Assembly (NCBI GenBank): GCA_028711355.1
Contig: JAQTSL010000159.1
Span: forward strand, 1 to 8,117
DNA length: 8,117 nucleotides
Direction of reading: 5' to 3'
From: Rhodoferax sp.
Lineage (GTDB): Bacteria; Pseudomonadota; Gammaproteobacteria; Burkholderiales; Burkholderiaceae_C
Of this stretch, positions 1 to 7,498 are shown in pieces (the stretch's first letter is position 1; each line of letters begins with the position of its first letter). A program made the position numbers and the translations under genes. The notes below the pieces were generated by a model. The model saw only the letters and a program-made list of their open reading frames with translations. It searched no databases and was not told the DNA's origin.

Positions 1-1746
1 GTCGCGCTCGGACAAATAGACGCTGCGCACGCCGCGCGCGGCCAGCGCCTGGCGCATGGCGGCGGCCTCGAACCGGTCGCGCACCAGCACCGCCATCGCC
101 CCCGGCTGGGCCGCGCCCGACTGCAGCAGCGCCACCATCTGGCTGGCAAACAGCGCGGCCATGGCGACCATGAACACCGGTTTGGTGGGCACTTTGTCAA
201 ACGGCAAATGCCATACCGTCATGGCCACCTGCGCATGGCCATTGACCAGCAGCGGCAGCACTTTGGGGTTGCAGGCGCTGACCGGCTCAAACGGCACGTC
301 ATCAAACGGCTTTTGCGCACTTTGAAAGATGTGGTTGACCGCGCTCACCAGGCCTGCCGTGGCGCGGTGGTTGCCAGGCAAGGTGTAAATGCCCTGCGCT
401 GTCTCGCGTGCTTGCAGGTAAGTGGCCAGATCGGCGCCCCGAAAGCTGTAGATGGCTTGCTTCGGGTCACCAATCATAATCAGCCCGTAGCCCTTGTCTA
501 TCATGCGTGAACCGCTATAAATTTTGATAAGACTGCCAAACTGCCAGGGGTCGGTGTCCTGAAATTCATCGACCAGCGCCACCGGGTATTGCGCGGCAAT
601 CGCCGTGGCCAGTCGGCCATCGCCCTCTTGCAGCGCGCGGTAAAGGTTTTGCAGCAGGTCAGAAAAATCAAACTGCGCCGCTTGCTGCTTGGCGCGCTGG
701 TAGGCGGCGCTGACCGCCACTGCCGCGTGAGCCAGCAAGGCCTCGGTGATGCCGGGCTGCTGCGCCAGGCAGTCGCACAGGGTTTGCAGCAGCTCAAACG
801 CAGGGAAATGTGCCGCCTGCGCCCAGCCCTTGTCGGTCAGGGTCTGGCGGCTGAAACGCGCCAGCGTTTGCAGGTCGATGTCCGCGCCTTGCGACCAGTC
901 GGCCATTTGTTCCAGCCAACTGGTGAGCCAATCGGCACGGTAATTTTTCAGGGCCTTGTTGGCAGCGGCTTCCCGTACCTGTGTCACCACGTCTTCGGTC
1001 CACGCAGCACGCGCCGGAGCTTCCAAGGCCTGGCGTTGCTGCTGCCAGCGCGACCACTCGGCCAGTGCCACATCGGGCGCGGTCAACGCGGGCACCTCGG
1101 TGGCCGGGGCGCGCTCGGCCACGCGCCAGCGCTCCTTGAGCTTGGTCAGCAGCGTTCGCGGCGTGTCGGCCAAGCCGTCCAGCGCCGCCAGCGTGTCGGC
1201 GTCCAGCGCATAAAACCATTTGCGCCAATAGTCTTGCACCACACTGAGCTTGAGTTGCTCGCTGTCCTCAAGTCGGGTCTGGGTGAACAGGCTGGCGCTG
1301 TCAAAGGCATGGGTTTTGAGCATGCGGCTGCTCCAGCCGTGGATAGTGAAGATGGCAGCTTCGTCCATCCACTGCGCGGCCAGGTCCAGCCGGGCGGAGC
1401 ATTCAGGCCAGCTCGATGGTTCCAGTTCAGAGTGCAAGGCACACAAAAAATCATCGGCTAGCGCGTCGTCACCGGCCTGAAAGTATTTGGCTGCCTGCGC
1501 CAGCCGGGCGCGGATGCGCTCACGCAGCTCGGCGGTGGCAGCCTCGGTGAAGGTCATCACCAGAATCTGCGGCGGGTACAGCGCAAGGCCGGGCTGCTTG
1601 GATGCAGACATATGGCCCAGCACCAGCCGCACATACAAGGCCGCCAGCGTCCAGGTTTTGCCGGTGCCGGCCGAGGCCTCGATCAGTTGCAACCCTGAGA
1701 GCGGCAGCGTCAGGGGGTTCAGAGGCTGGCTGGAGGGTTTTGTCAT
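1..1746 (-). CDS. recB: RecB, exodeoxyribonuclease V beta subunit (5' part, runs off window)
   Basis: This is the 3'-5' helicase/nuclease subunit of RecBCD, which unwinds and degrades double-stranded DNA ends and starts recombinational repair. I translated the minus strand from ATG at 1746 and it stays open to base 1 (582 codons; E. coli RecB has about 1180). Visible UvrD-family motifs are: Walker A EASAGTGKT (residues 23-31); VMTFTEAATAELRERIR, which follows it; IFTIHGWSSRM (about 136-145); Walker B LVDEFQDTDPWQ (391-402); and IGDPKQAIYSFRGAD (425-439). Near the cut edge it reads VLVRDR and then VYLSERD, as RecB does just before its second helicase half. The later helicase motifs and the C-terminal nuclease lie outside the window. 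The motif-IV region reads NHRA where many relatives have N(W/Y)RS. The start is 23 bp after the res stop with no clear Shine-Dalgarno, so transcription through res is likely. The identification is secure; the small minus-strand ORFs here are out-of-frame shadows. Confidence 0.97.
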   Translation of the reverse strand, partial: MTKPSSQPLNPLTLPLSGLQLIEASAGTGKTWTLAALYVRLVLGHMSASKQPGLALYPPQILVMTFTEAATAELRERIRARLAQAAKYFQAGDDALADDFLCALHSELEPSSWPECSARLDLAAQWMDEAAIFTIHGWSSRMLKTHAFDSASLFTQTRLEDSEQLKLSVVQDYWRKWFYALDADTLAALDGLADTPRTLLTKLKERWRVAERAPATEVPALTAPDVALAEWSRWQQQRQALEAPARAAWTEDVVTQVREAAANKALKNYRADWLTSWLEQMADWSQGADIDLQTLARFSRQTLTDKGWAQAAHFPAFELLQTLCDCLAQQPGITEALLAHAAVAVSAAYQRAKQQAAQFDFSDLLQNLYRALQEGDGRLATAIAAQYPVALVDEFQDTDPWQFGSLIKIYSGSRMIDKGYGLIMIGDPKQAIYSFRGADLATYLQARETAQGIYTLPGNHRATAGLVSAVNHIFQSAQKPFDDVPFEPVSACNPKVLPLLVNGHAQVAMTVWHLPFDKVPTKPVFMVAMAALFASQMVALLQSGAAQPGAMAVLVRDRFEAAAMRQALAARGVRSVYLSERD

Positions 1747-1769
1747 TAGCGTCAAGCAGTTTGCCGCGT

Positions 1770-4700
1770 TTAACGCAAAGCCACCAACTCCATCAGCTTC
1801 CCATACCCGTCCACCACGTCGTACTTGACCTGGTTCGAGGTAATCTTGGCAAAAAACTTGCGGGCGCATTCGATCTTGCTCTCCTCGATTTTGCGCAAGT
1901 CCATGCTCGACATGGAGCCCTTGGTTTCGGCAACAAAGTACACGTGCTTGACCTTGCCCGCCTGGAACGCGATGGCCCAGTCGGGGTTGTGGTTGCCTAC
2001 CGGGGTGGGGATGAAAAAGCCGCGTGGTAGTTTGGCGTACACCACCACCTCGGCGCTGGCATCGAGCTCGCGCACAAAATCGCGTTCGTTTTTGGAGTCG
2101 GTGAACACGTAGTCGTAGATATGGTGGTCGGCCTTGACTGCCTTGCTAAAACCTTCCTTGGGCTTGCCCTGGGTGAAGATGTCGATGGTATGCGTGTCAC
2201 CTGTGGGCTCAAAAGCAATGTGCTCCACGATCACGGTGGCCTTCTGCTCGTTCATCAGGCGCGCCGCTTTTTGCATGAAGTCTTCGGGGTTGGTGCGGTA
2301 CTGGCTGAACACGGCTGCTGTGATGCCCTGCAAAACAGTAGCCACGGTGGTGCGGGTCAGTTGCGTCTCACCGGCCAGTCGGCCAATCAGGTCGTACTTG
2401 ACGGCGGAATGGGCTGAGGCACGTTGAACATCCGTGTTGGACTCGGTCACCTTGAAGGATTCGCCTTGGGCGAGCCCGACATACGTTGCCACTTCAGCTT
2501 GCTCACCGGCCACCACGGTGTACTGCATCGGGCTGACTTTTAGCTCGGCCTCCAAAGCCTTCACGCACTTGGCCACCAGCTCAGGCGTTTCAAATTCCAC
2601 GGTGTATGCGGCCTTGCGGTTGATGCAATTCCACAGTGCCTTGAATTCCGTCTTTTCGAAATTGGTGTTCAGCGGGTTGGTTCTGGCCTTGCGCTCGTCC
2701 TCTGGCAAAGGCAACTTTGCATCGCTGAACACACTGTCGATCAGCGCAAACACGGCATCGGCATGCGCCGCCAACTCGGGTGGTAACGCTGCAAGCGTGC
2801 CCTCCCTTTCGGCCTCATGGTAGGCATCGGCGATGCGGTCTTTATCATCGGTGTAGTCGTTTTTAAGCAGGTACTTGTGTATCTGCTTGGCCAGTTGCGG
2901 GGTCACGTCCACGTCACCGGCTGTGGTTTTGAGCACTTTGCCGGTGAAATAGGACTCGTTGGCCTCGCGTGGCCGCTCCGACAATCCCTCGTTGATATCA
3001 CGCTGCAAGGCGGTCACAAAATCCTTGTAACTCTCGCTGGCCACCACGGTCAGCACGTTGATCTGGTGCACCGTTGCGGGCAAGTCCATGCGGTCGCCAT
3101 GCTGATTGACAGATAAACGCAGCCCGCGCCCGACTTCCTGGCGGCGGCTGACCGTGTTGTCGCTGTGCTTCAAAGTGCAGATCACGAACACGTTGGGGTT
3201 GTCCCAACCCTCACGCAAAGCCGAGTGCGAGAAGATAAACCGCACCGGCTCATCGAACGACAACAGCCGTTCTTTGTCTTTCAAAATCAGGTCATACGCA
3301 TCCACATCGTCGGCTTCGGTGGACTTTTTTCCCGTCTCGGGGTCCACCATGCGCTTGGTTTTCTTGTCGATGGAGAAGTAGCCATTGTGCGTTTTGGTGG
3401 TCGCAATGCCTTTCAGATACCGGTTGTAAGGCGTGTCGTCCAGCGTCTGCACTTCGGCCAATTGCAGGTTGTACTCTTCCTCAAACATCTGGGCGTACTC
3501 GCCGGGTTGCTCGCCCGCATCGTTGTAGCTGCGGTATTTGCTGACCGCGTCAATGAAAAACAGCGACAACACCTTGATGCCCTGGGCAAACAGCGCCTGC
3601 TCTTTCTCAAAGTGGGCTTTGACTGCCTCGCGAATCTGAATGCGGCGCAAAGCCGATTCACCGACATCGCCCGTGGCCTCGCCCGCCACCAGCTCATGCC
3701 CATTGGTAAAAGTCACCGCATTGGTGAGCGCATTGATGTCAGACACCACAAAGCCCCGGTACTGCTCCAAATCACCCGACAGGTCGAACAGGTTGTCATT
3801 GCGTGACAGTTTGCGCAGCACGCGCTTGATGCCGTTGTTCTGCTTGATTTCCAACTCCACCCGTGCCACCGGGGCACTGGTGGACACCTCAATTGACTCC
3901 AGGTACAGATAGGCATGGATGCCAGTCAGACCCTTGACCGAGATGCCGCGCACCGCGATTTTCTTAACCAGCTTCTGGTTGTACGCATCCAGCGCATCCA
4001 GCCGGTGAATCTTGTTGTGGGTCGTCTTGTGGGTGGCCGAATACCGCAACACCGCCAGCGGTTTGAAGTTGGCAAGCGTTTCCAGCGTCTTGCCGCCTTC
4101 CATCTTCTGCGGCTCGTCCAGGAACATGATGGGCCGGTTGGCACTGATCACGTCGATGGGCCTGCGAGACTGAAAGTCGTCCAGCTCTTCATAAATACGG
4201 CGTGCATCCTTGCCCGTGGCATTGAAGGCCTGCACGTTAATCACCATGACGTTTAGCCCTGAGTCACTGGAAAAGCTCTCCAAATTGTGCAACTGCTTGG
4301 AGTTGTAGATGAAAAACCGGGCGCGCTTCTTGTAGTCGTCCAGAAAGTGCTCTGCTGTGATTTCCAGCGACTTGTGCACGCCTTCACGGATGGCAATGCT
4401 GGGCACCACCACAATGAACTTGCTCCACCCAAAACGGGCGTTCAGCTCGAACATGCTCTTGACGTAGCAATAGGTCTTGCCCGTGCCGGTCTCCATTTCC
4501 ACGTCCAGATTGATGTCGCACACCTTGGTTTTGACCAGTGCGGCGGACAGGGACAGGTTTTGCCTGCGCTGCACGGCATGGATGTTTTCCAGCATCTGGC
4601 CGGGGGTCAAGGCCAGATCAGCATTTTTGAAACCGTCTGATTCCAACGCGGCTACCGCCTGGCCGCTGACATCTACCGCGCGGCCTGGGTCCATTCGGTA

Positions 4701-4796
4701 GTTCAAGCTCTCGCGCTTGGGTTGCCCGGCAAAGCAATCCGCCACGGCTTCGACAGCATGGGTCTGGTAGGCCTGTTTTTTGAATTTAAGCTTCAT
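1770..4796 (-). CDS. res: Type III restriction enzyme, Res subunit (helicase/endonuclease)
   Basis: Res is the ATP-dependent translocating and cutting subunit of a Type III R-M complex. With Mod it cleaves DNA carrying unmethylated sites in suitable orientation. The 1008-residue product is close to the usual family size (about 950-1000). Seen in order: a Walker A METGTGKT (101-108); a DExx-type motif MFLDEPQK (224-231), where DEPQ is typical of Type III Res; SAT (253-255); SHSALREGWDNPNVFVI (523-539); motif VI VSRRQEVGRGLRL (549-561); and a C-terminal PD...ExK nuclease signature with NPDWAIAF (937-944; P938, D939) and FVAETKG (954-960; E957, K959). All helicase and nuclease landmarks are present and no frameshift is seen, so the protein should be active. 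Its ATG sits in an ATGA overlap with the hepT stop and no Shine-Dalgarno is visible, suggesting translational coupling. It is unusual in being separated from mod by a toxin-antitoxin pair. Confidence 0.96.
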   Translation of the reverse strand: MKLKFKKQAYQTHAVEAVADCFAGQPKRESLNYRMDPGRAVDVSGQAVAALESDGFKNADLALTPGQMLENIHAVQRRQNLSLSAALVKTKVCDINLDVEMETGTGKTYCYVKSMFELNARFGWSKFIVVVPSIAIREGVHKSLEITAEHFLDDYKKRARFFIYNSKQLHNLESFSSDSGLNVMVINVQAFNATGKDARRIYEELDDFQSRRPIDVISANRPIMFLDEPQKMEGGKTLETLANFKPLAVLRYSATHKTTHNKIHRLDALDAYNQKLVKKIAVRGISVKGLTGIHAYLYLESIEVSTSAPVARVELEIKQNNGIKRVLRKLSRNDNLFDLSGDLEQYRGFVVSDINALTNAVTFTNGHELVAGEATGDVGESALRRIQIREAVKAHFEKEQALFAQGIKVLSLFFIDAVSKYRSYNDAGEQPGEYAQMFEEEYNLQLAEVQTLDDTPYNRYLKGIATTKTHNGYFSIDKKTKRMVDPETGKKSTEADDVDAYDLILKDKERLLSFDEPVRFIFSHSALREGWDNPNVFVICTLKHSDNTVSRRQEVGRGLRLSVNQHGDRMDLPATVHQINVLTVVASESYKDFVTALQRDINEGLSERPREANESYFTGKVLKTTAGDVDVTPQLAKQIHKYLLKNDYTDDKDRIADAYHEAEREGTLAALPPELAAHADAVFALIDSVFSDAKLPLPEDERKARTNPLNTNFEKTEFKALWNCINRKAAYTVEFETPELVAKCVKALEAELKVSPMQYTVVAGEQAEVATYVGLAQGESFKVTESNTDVQRASAHSAVKYDLIGRLAGETQLTRTTVATVLQGITAAVFSQYRTNPEDFMQKAARLMNEQKATVIVEHIAFEPTGDTHTIDIFTQGKPKEGFSKAVKADHHIYDYVFTDSKNERDFVRELDASAEVVVYAKLPRGFFIPTPVGNHNPDWAIAFQAGKVKHVYFVAETKGSMSSMDLRKIEESKIECARKFFAKITSNQVKYDVVDGYGKLMELVALR
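4793..4796 (-). promoter_or_regulatory. ATGA start/stop overlap, hepT to res
   Basis: The hepT TGA (4795-4793) overlaps the res ATG (4796-4794). No Shine-Dalgarno precedes res, so its translation probably depends on ribosomes finishing hepT. Restriction subunit output would then be tied to the toxin-antitoxin pair. Confidence 0.75.
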
Positions 4797-5299
4797 GCTT
4801 TTGACGGAGGTGTAACCGCCATGGCAGAAAGCAGCCGTTGGGTTTCAGCCGCGCAACGCTTCGCCGCCGCTACCAGCGCGGGCACAAAAGCATGCCCACT
4901 TCGCAGGGCGCTTGCCAGCACTGCCAAATCTTCAATGTATTCATGCACCATCTGATTTCTGAGGCGACGCATTTCCATCCAGACATCGGCAGACTCAATC
5001 AGGCCCAATTTTTCAGCTTTGTCCAGGTTGTCTATGGCTGGCCCTGTTTTCTCGGCCATCGCATTCAGCAAAGCAGGCAGTAATTTGTCGCCAATCATGT
5101 CCTGCAATCTGCCAAAGCGCGACACAAAAGCGTCCAGGCGTTCGGCCAAAATAGGGTCCGCTTCAATCTTTTGGGCCCTCTCTACGGTGAACAGATCACC
5201 AAACAGACGGTCATCTGTGTCATGCAAATGTTGGCAGGCTTTTTCGGTCACACGCGCCAGAAATTCAAGGCGCGCCGATTGGGACGGTGTTATTTTCAT
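4793..5299 (-). CDS. hepT: HepT-like HEPN ribonuclease toxin
   Basis: This 168-residue, probably all-helical protein carries the HEPN RNase motif RX4HXY as RNQMVHEY (R114, H119, Y121), preceded by basic residues (RRLR). In characterised MntA-HepT (Type VII) modules this motif forms the RNase active site of the HepT dimer, and the partner MntA silences it by adding AMP groups to the motif tyrosine. That Tyr is present here. The central segment RFGRLQDMIGDKLLPALL (61-78) is a pattern I associate with longer HepT-like proteins; classical HepT is about 130-140 residues. The ATG overlaps the mntA stop by four bases (ATGA), with GAGGG nine bases upstream, and its own stop overlaps the res start in the same way. 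The antitoxin-first order and the motif argue for a true toxin. An alternative is a catalytically silent 'nucleotidyltransferase substrate-binding' protein of the HI0074 type, but the intact R/H/Y residues make this less likely. Confidence 0.87.
   Translation of the reverse strand: MKITPSQSARLEFLARVTEKACQHLHDTDDRLFGDLFTVERAQKIEADPILAERLDAFVSRFGRLQDMIGDKLLPALLNAMAEKTGPAIDNLDKAEKLGLIESADVWMEMRRLRNQMVHEYIEDLAVLASALRSGHAFVPALVAAAKRCAAETQRLLSAMAVTPPSKA
5296..5299 (-). promoter_or_regulatory. ATGA start/stop overlap, mntA to hepT
   Basis: The mntA TGA (5298-5296) overlaps the hepT ATG (5299-5297). With GAGGG just upstream this decides the hepT start and suggests that toxin translation follows antitoxin translation by re-initiation, which would keep the two products balanced. 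Confidence 0.8.
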
Positions 5300-5595
5300 A
5301 AGCGTATGCCCTCGGCTAGTGCAATGGTGTGAATCGGCAAAAACTTCAAATTGGGTGCCTTGATCAGCACGTCCACCTTGCGGCCATACATGGCACGCGA
5401 CACCAGCGCAGCCAGTCGGGCCGAGAGCTGCGCCGGTTCAGCCACTGCCTCATCCAACTCCAACATCAAGTCCACATCGCCACCGCGCGCATCATCACGC
5501 ACGCGTGAACCAAACAGCCAGACCCGAGCCGCATCGCCCGCAAGATGGGTAGCACTGGTGCGGATAGCGACAATTTGTTCAGGAGTAATACGCAT
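5296..5595 (-). CDS. mntA: MntA-like minimal nucleotidyltransferase antitoxin
   Basis: This 99-residue minimal nucleotidyltransferase is of the DNA polymerase beta superfamily. It shows the signature WLFGSRVRDDARGGDVDLML (residues 26-45): G29, S30, nine residues, then D40-x-D42. A third carboxylate lies in KVDVLI (D75). Together these are the full set expected for metal binding and nucleotide transfer. In characterised pairs such a protein adds AMP to the HEPN toxin on its RX4HXY tyrosine and blocks its RNase activity; that role is inferred here from the intact motif and from the adjacent hepT. It starts 21 bp after the mod stop with no strong Shine-Dalgarno and ends in an ATGA overlap with hepT. 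MntA begins MRITPEQ and HepT begins MKITPSQ, a small resemblance of unknown meaning. Confidence 0.9.
   Translation of the reverse strand: MRITPEQIVAIRTSATHLAGDAARVWLFGSRVRDDARGGDVDLMLELDEAVAEPAQLSARLAALVSRAMYGRKVDVLIKAPNLKFLPIHTIALAEGIRL
5309..5313 (-). promoter_or_regulatory. Probable Shine-Dalgarno for hepT (GAGGG)
   Basis: GAGGG lies inside the 3' end of mntA, nine bases before the hepT ATG. It is the clearest ribosome-binding sequence I see in front of any gene in this window. Confidence 0.5.
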
Positions 5596-5616
5596 AGGTC
5601 AATATTACGCGGAACT

Positions 5617-7497
5617 CTAAATAGTTTTGACCTCAGTGCTGGGGCTCATCAGCTTGAAGATTTGTTCGACGTTGATCTTGACGCTGTCGCTGGCAAAGCC
5701 GGCATCGCGGAACACGGCGCGCAGCGGCTCCCGCCTGGCCAGCAACCTGACGAATTCCTCGCTAACGCCCTCTTCAAAGCACGCGGCAAGCGCCGGTCTT
5801 CCTGCCAAGTTCGCATCGACAAAGAACACAGCTTTACCAGCCATGGATTCCTGCGTGATGGGCAGGCCTAAGTCAACGCCCCAATCCAGCAGCACCTGGA
5901 ACAGCAGGTCTTCGGAGGTGCGATCTTCGCGGATGTTGTTGACCTGATCAGACAACAGGTCTTGCGACACGGCATCGGGGGTGTAGTACACCTCCTTCAT
6001 GTTGGAACTGTCGATTTTGAGCACGCGGAAACCAACGTCCACCTTCTCGATGCCTGGCTTTCCGGCGTTGGCTTGCTTGATTTTCTTACCGGCACGGCGG
6101 ATGCGTTCCTTACTAATTTCGGGAATTGAACGGTAGCCAGCGCGATATGCCTCAGTTGCCTGCTCACATAATTCTGGCAACTGGACCATGACGAATCGAC
6201 GATTACCACCATCTTCTGCGTTGAGTGCCATAACTGCATGCGCTGTTGTGGCTGACCCGGCAAAAAAATCCAAAAAAATATCGTCCGTAGATCCACCCTG
6301 ATCAATGAACTGTTTTAGGAGCTCAACACCTTTGGGATAGTCAAAGACTTGGCCTCCCATGAGATCCCGCAGTTCCTTGGTCGCGACAGTATTGATCGTT
6401 GTATCCAAGATTGAACTGAATGGCTTCCTGTCCGACCTCAGCTCAGACAAGTGTCGTTTGTACATTGGCGTACCGCCCGGCTTTGGAAATATCACCTTTC
6501 CTTCCCCGATATTTCGCGCCATTCGTTCCCGCTCATACGCCCAAACCCTATTGGGATTGCATTCGAATTGAATTCCGGTTGCGGGGTCCACTATTGGATA
6601 AAAAAGATTTGGCCGTTCGGATGCCGTTTTATTGCACGTCAAGTTATCTCTTGCCCAAGGACCGAGCGGGTCGGAATCAGGATTTTTGTAATTTGACGAG
6701 TCTTTGATGACTCCGTTCAACTTGGCAGCATGAGTCTTGCAAAAGGCAACCACGTAATCATGGTCCAAGCTGACCATGTTTTGAGAATCATTCGATCCAG
6801 TTCTCTTTTTCCAAATGAAATCTGCAAGAAAATTCTCATGCCCGAAAATCTCATCACAGATTTTTCTGAGATTTGAAACTTCACCATCATCAATCGAAAT
6901 AAAAATTACGCCTTCATCGTGAAGTAAATTTTTGGCAAGTTTGAGTCGCGAATACATCATCGTCAGCCAATCAGAATGGAATCTTCCATTGGCCTCTGTG
7001 TTGGCGATTAATCTGTTCCCAGCCGAATCATTTTGGTTGGACCTCAATTTGTAAGCTTCAGAGGTTTCCGCAAAATCATCCTCGTAAATGAAGTCATTCC
7101 CGGTGTTGTACGGCGGGTCGATGTAGATCATCTTGACCTTGTTCAGGTAGGTCTCTTGCAACAATTTCAGCGCGTCGAGGTTGTCACCCTCAATGAACAG
7201 GTTTTTCGTGGTGTCAAAGTCCACGCTCTCAGCGCGGCAGGGGCGCAGCGTTTTGGCAATAGGAGCATTGGCCGTCAGCAGCGCTTCGCGTTTGCCGGGC
7301 CAATTGAGCTGGTAACGCTCTTGCGGGCCTTCCACGATGGAGGTGGACAGCTCCTGGCGCAACTGGTCAAAGTCGATGCTGCGTTTCACCACGCCATCAG
7401 TACCACGGGCTTCGGTCACGCAGTTCGGAAAAAACTGAGCCAGCTTGTCGATGTTGGCCTGTGTCAGGTCGGGGCTGTGCATTTTTAGTTTTTGCAT
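5617..7497 (-). CDS. mod: Type III DNA methyltransferase, Mod subunit (beta class)
   Basis: Mod is the modification and sequence-specificity subunit of a Type III R-M system. It methylates adenine in a short asymmetric site and guides Res. The 626 residues from MQKLKMHSPDL match the normal family start and size. Motif order is that of beta-class N6-adenine methyltransferases: catalytic DPPYNTGNDF (127-136) comes first; a target-recognition region lies at about 230-400; then the AdoMet-binding motif FLDFFAGSATTAH (408-420). The conserved FIEGDNLDALKLLQETYL precedes the catalytic motif. An in-frame ATG at 7506 overlaps the dinD-remnant stop and is an alternative start (629 residues). The frame is open much further upstream (to 7713), but that extension is dinD DNA read in another frame and is not credible coding. 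The middle of the gene is markedly AT-rich. I see no simple tandem repeat of the kind that switches phase-variable mod genes. Confidence 0.96.
   Translation of the reverse strand: MQKLKMHSPDLTQANIDKLAQFFPNCVTEARGTDGVVKRSIDFDQLRQELSTSIVEGPQERYQLNWPGKREALLTANAPIAKTLRPCRAESVDFDTTKNLFIEGDNLDALKLLQETYLNKVKMIYIDPPYNTGNDFIYEDDFAETSEAYKLRSNQNDSAGNRLIANTEANGRFHSDWLTMMYSRLKLAKNLLHDEGVIFISIDDGEVSNLRKICDEIFGHENFLADFIWKKRTGSNDSQNMVSLDHDYVVAFCKTHAAKLNGVIKDSSNYKNPDSDPLGPWARDNLTCNKTASERPNLFYPIVDPATGIQFECNPNRVWAYERERMARNIGEGKVIFPKPGGTPMYKRHLSELRSDRKPFSSILDTTINTVATKELRDLMGGQVFDYPKGVELLKQFIDQGGSTDDIFLDFFAGSATTAHAVMALNAEDGGNRRFVMVQLPELCEQATEAYRAGYRSIPEISKERIRRAGKKIKQANAGKPGIEKVDVGFRVLKIDSSNMKEVYYTPDAVSQDLLSDQVNNIREDRTSEDLLFQVLLDWGVDLGLPITQESMAGKAVFFVDANLAGRPALAACFEEGVSEEFVRLLARREPLRAVFRDAGFASDSVKINVEQIFKLMSPSTEVKTI
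6601..6960. other. Low-GC stretch inside mod, covering much of the target-recognition region
   Basis: By hand count, 6781-6960 is 62/180 G+C (34%) and 6601-6720 is about 46%. For comparison, 5641-5700 and 7201-7260, also in mod, are 53% and 60%, and the recB edge (1-60) is 77%. The stretch encodes roughly residues 180-300 of Mod, including the part after the DPPY motif and the first part of the variable recognition domain. It fits acquisition of specificity sequence from an AT-richer source, although the exact limits are not resolved. Confidence 0.6.
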
Positions 7498-7498
7498 A

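Noticed and set aside
589..1461. A 290-codon plus-strand open frame
   Set aside because: It lies entirely opposite recB, whose frame carries clear helicase motifs. Its arginine/glycine/glutamine-rich product has no recognisable domain and is typical of GC-rich antisense frames.
2573..3693. Two minus-strand copies of the E. coli Chi octamer GCTGGTGG (2573-2580 and 3686-3693)
   Set aside because: Both encode Glu-Leu-Val-Ala in Res and can arise from codon use. The Chi sequence of this organism is unknown.
3165..3806. A 213-codon plus-strand open frame
   Set aside because: It is antisense to the conserved Res helicase motifs and shows no protein-family pattern.
4806..4823. Plus-strand GGAGGTG followed by an ATG, resembling a ribosome-binding site and start
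   Set aside because: It falls opposite the end of hepT in the coding frame of a conserved toxin, and the plus-strand product is not recognisable. It is probably coincidence.
7033..7488. A 151-codon plus-strand open frame
   Set aside because: It is antisense to the N-terminal part of Mod, including the DPPY motif, with no recognisable features.
5617..7497. Phase-variable simple repeat in mod
   Set aside because: Reading the gene end to end I found no tandem short repeat tract of the kind known in phasevarions.
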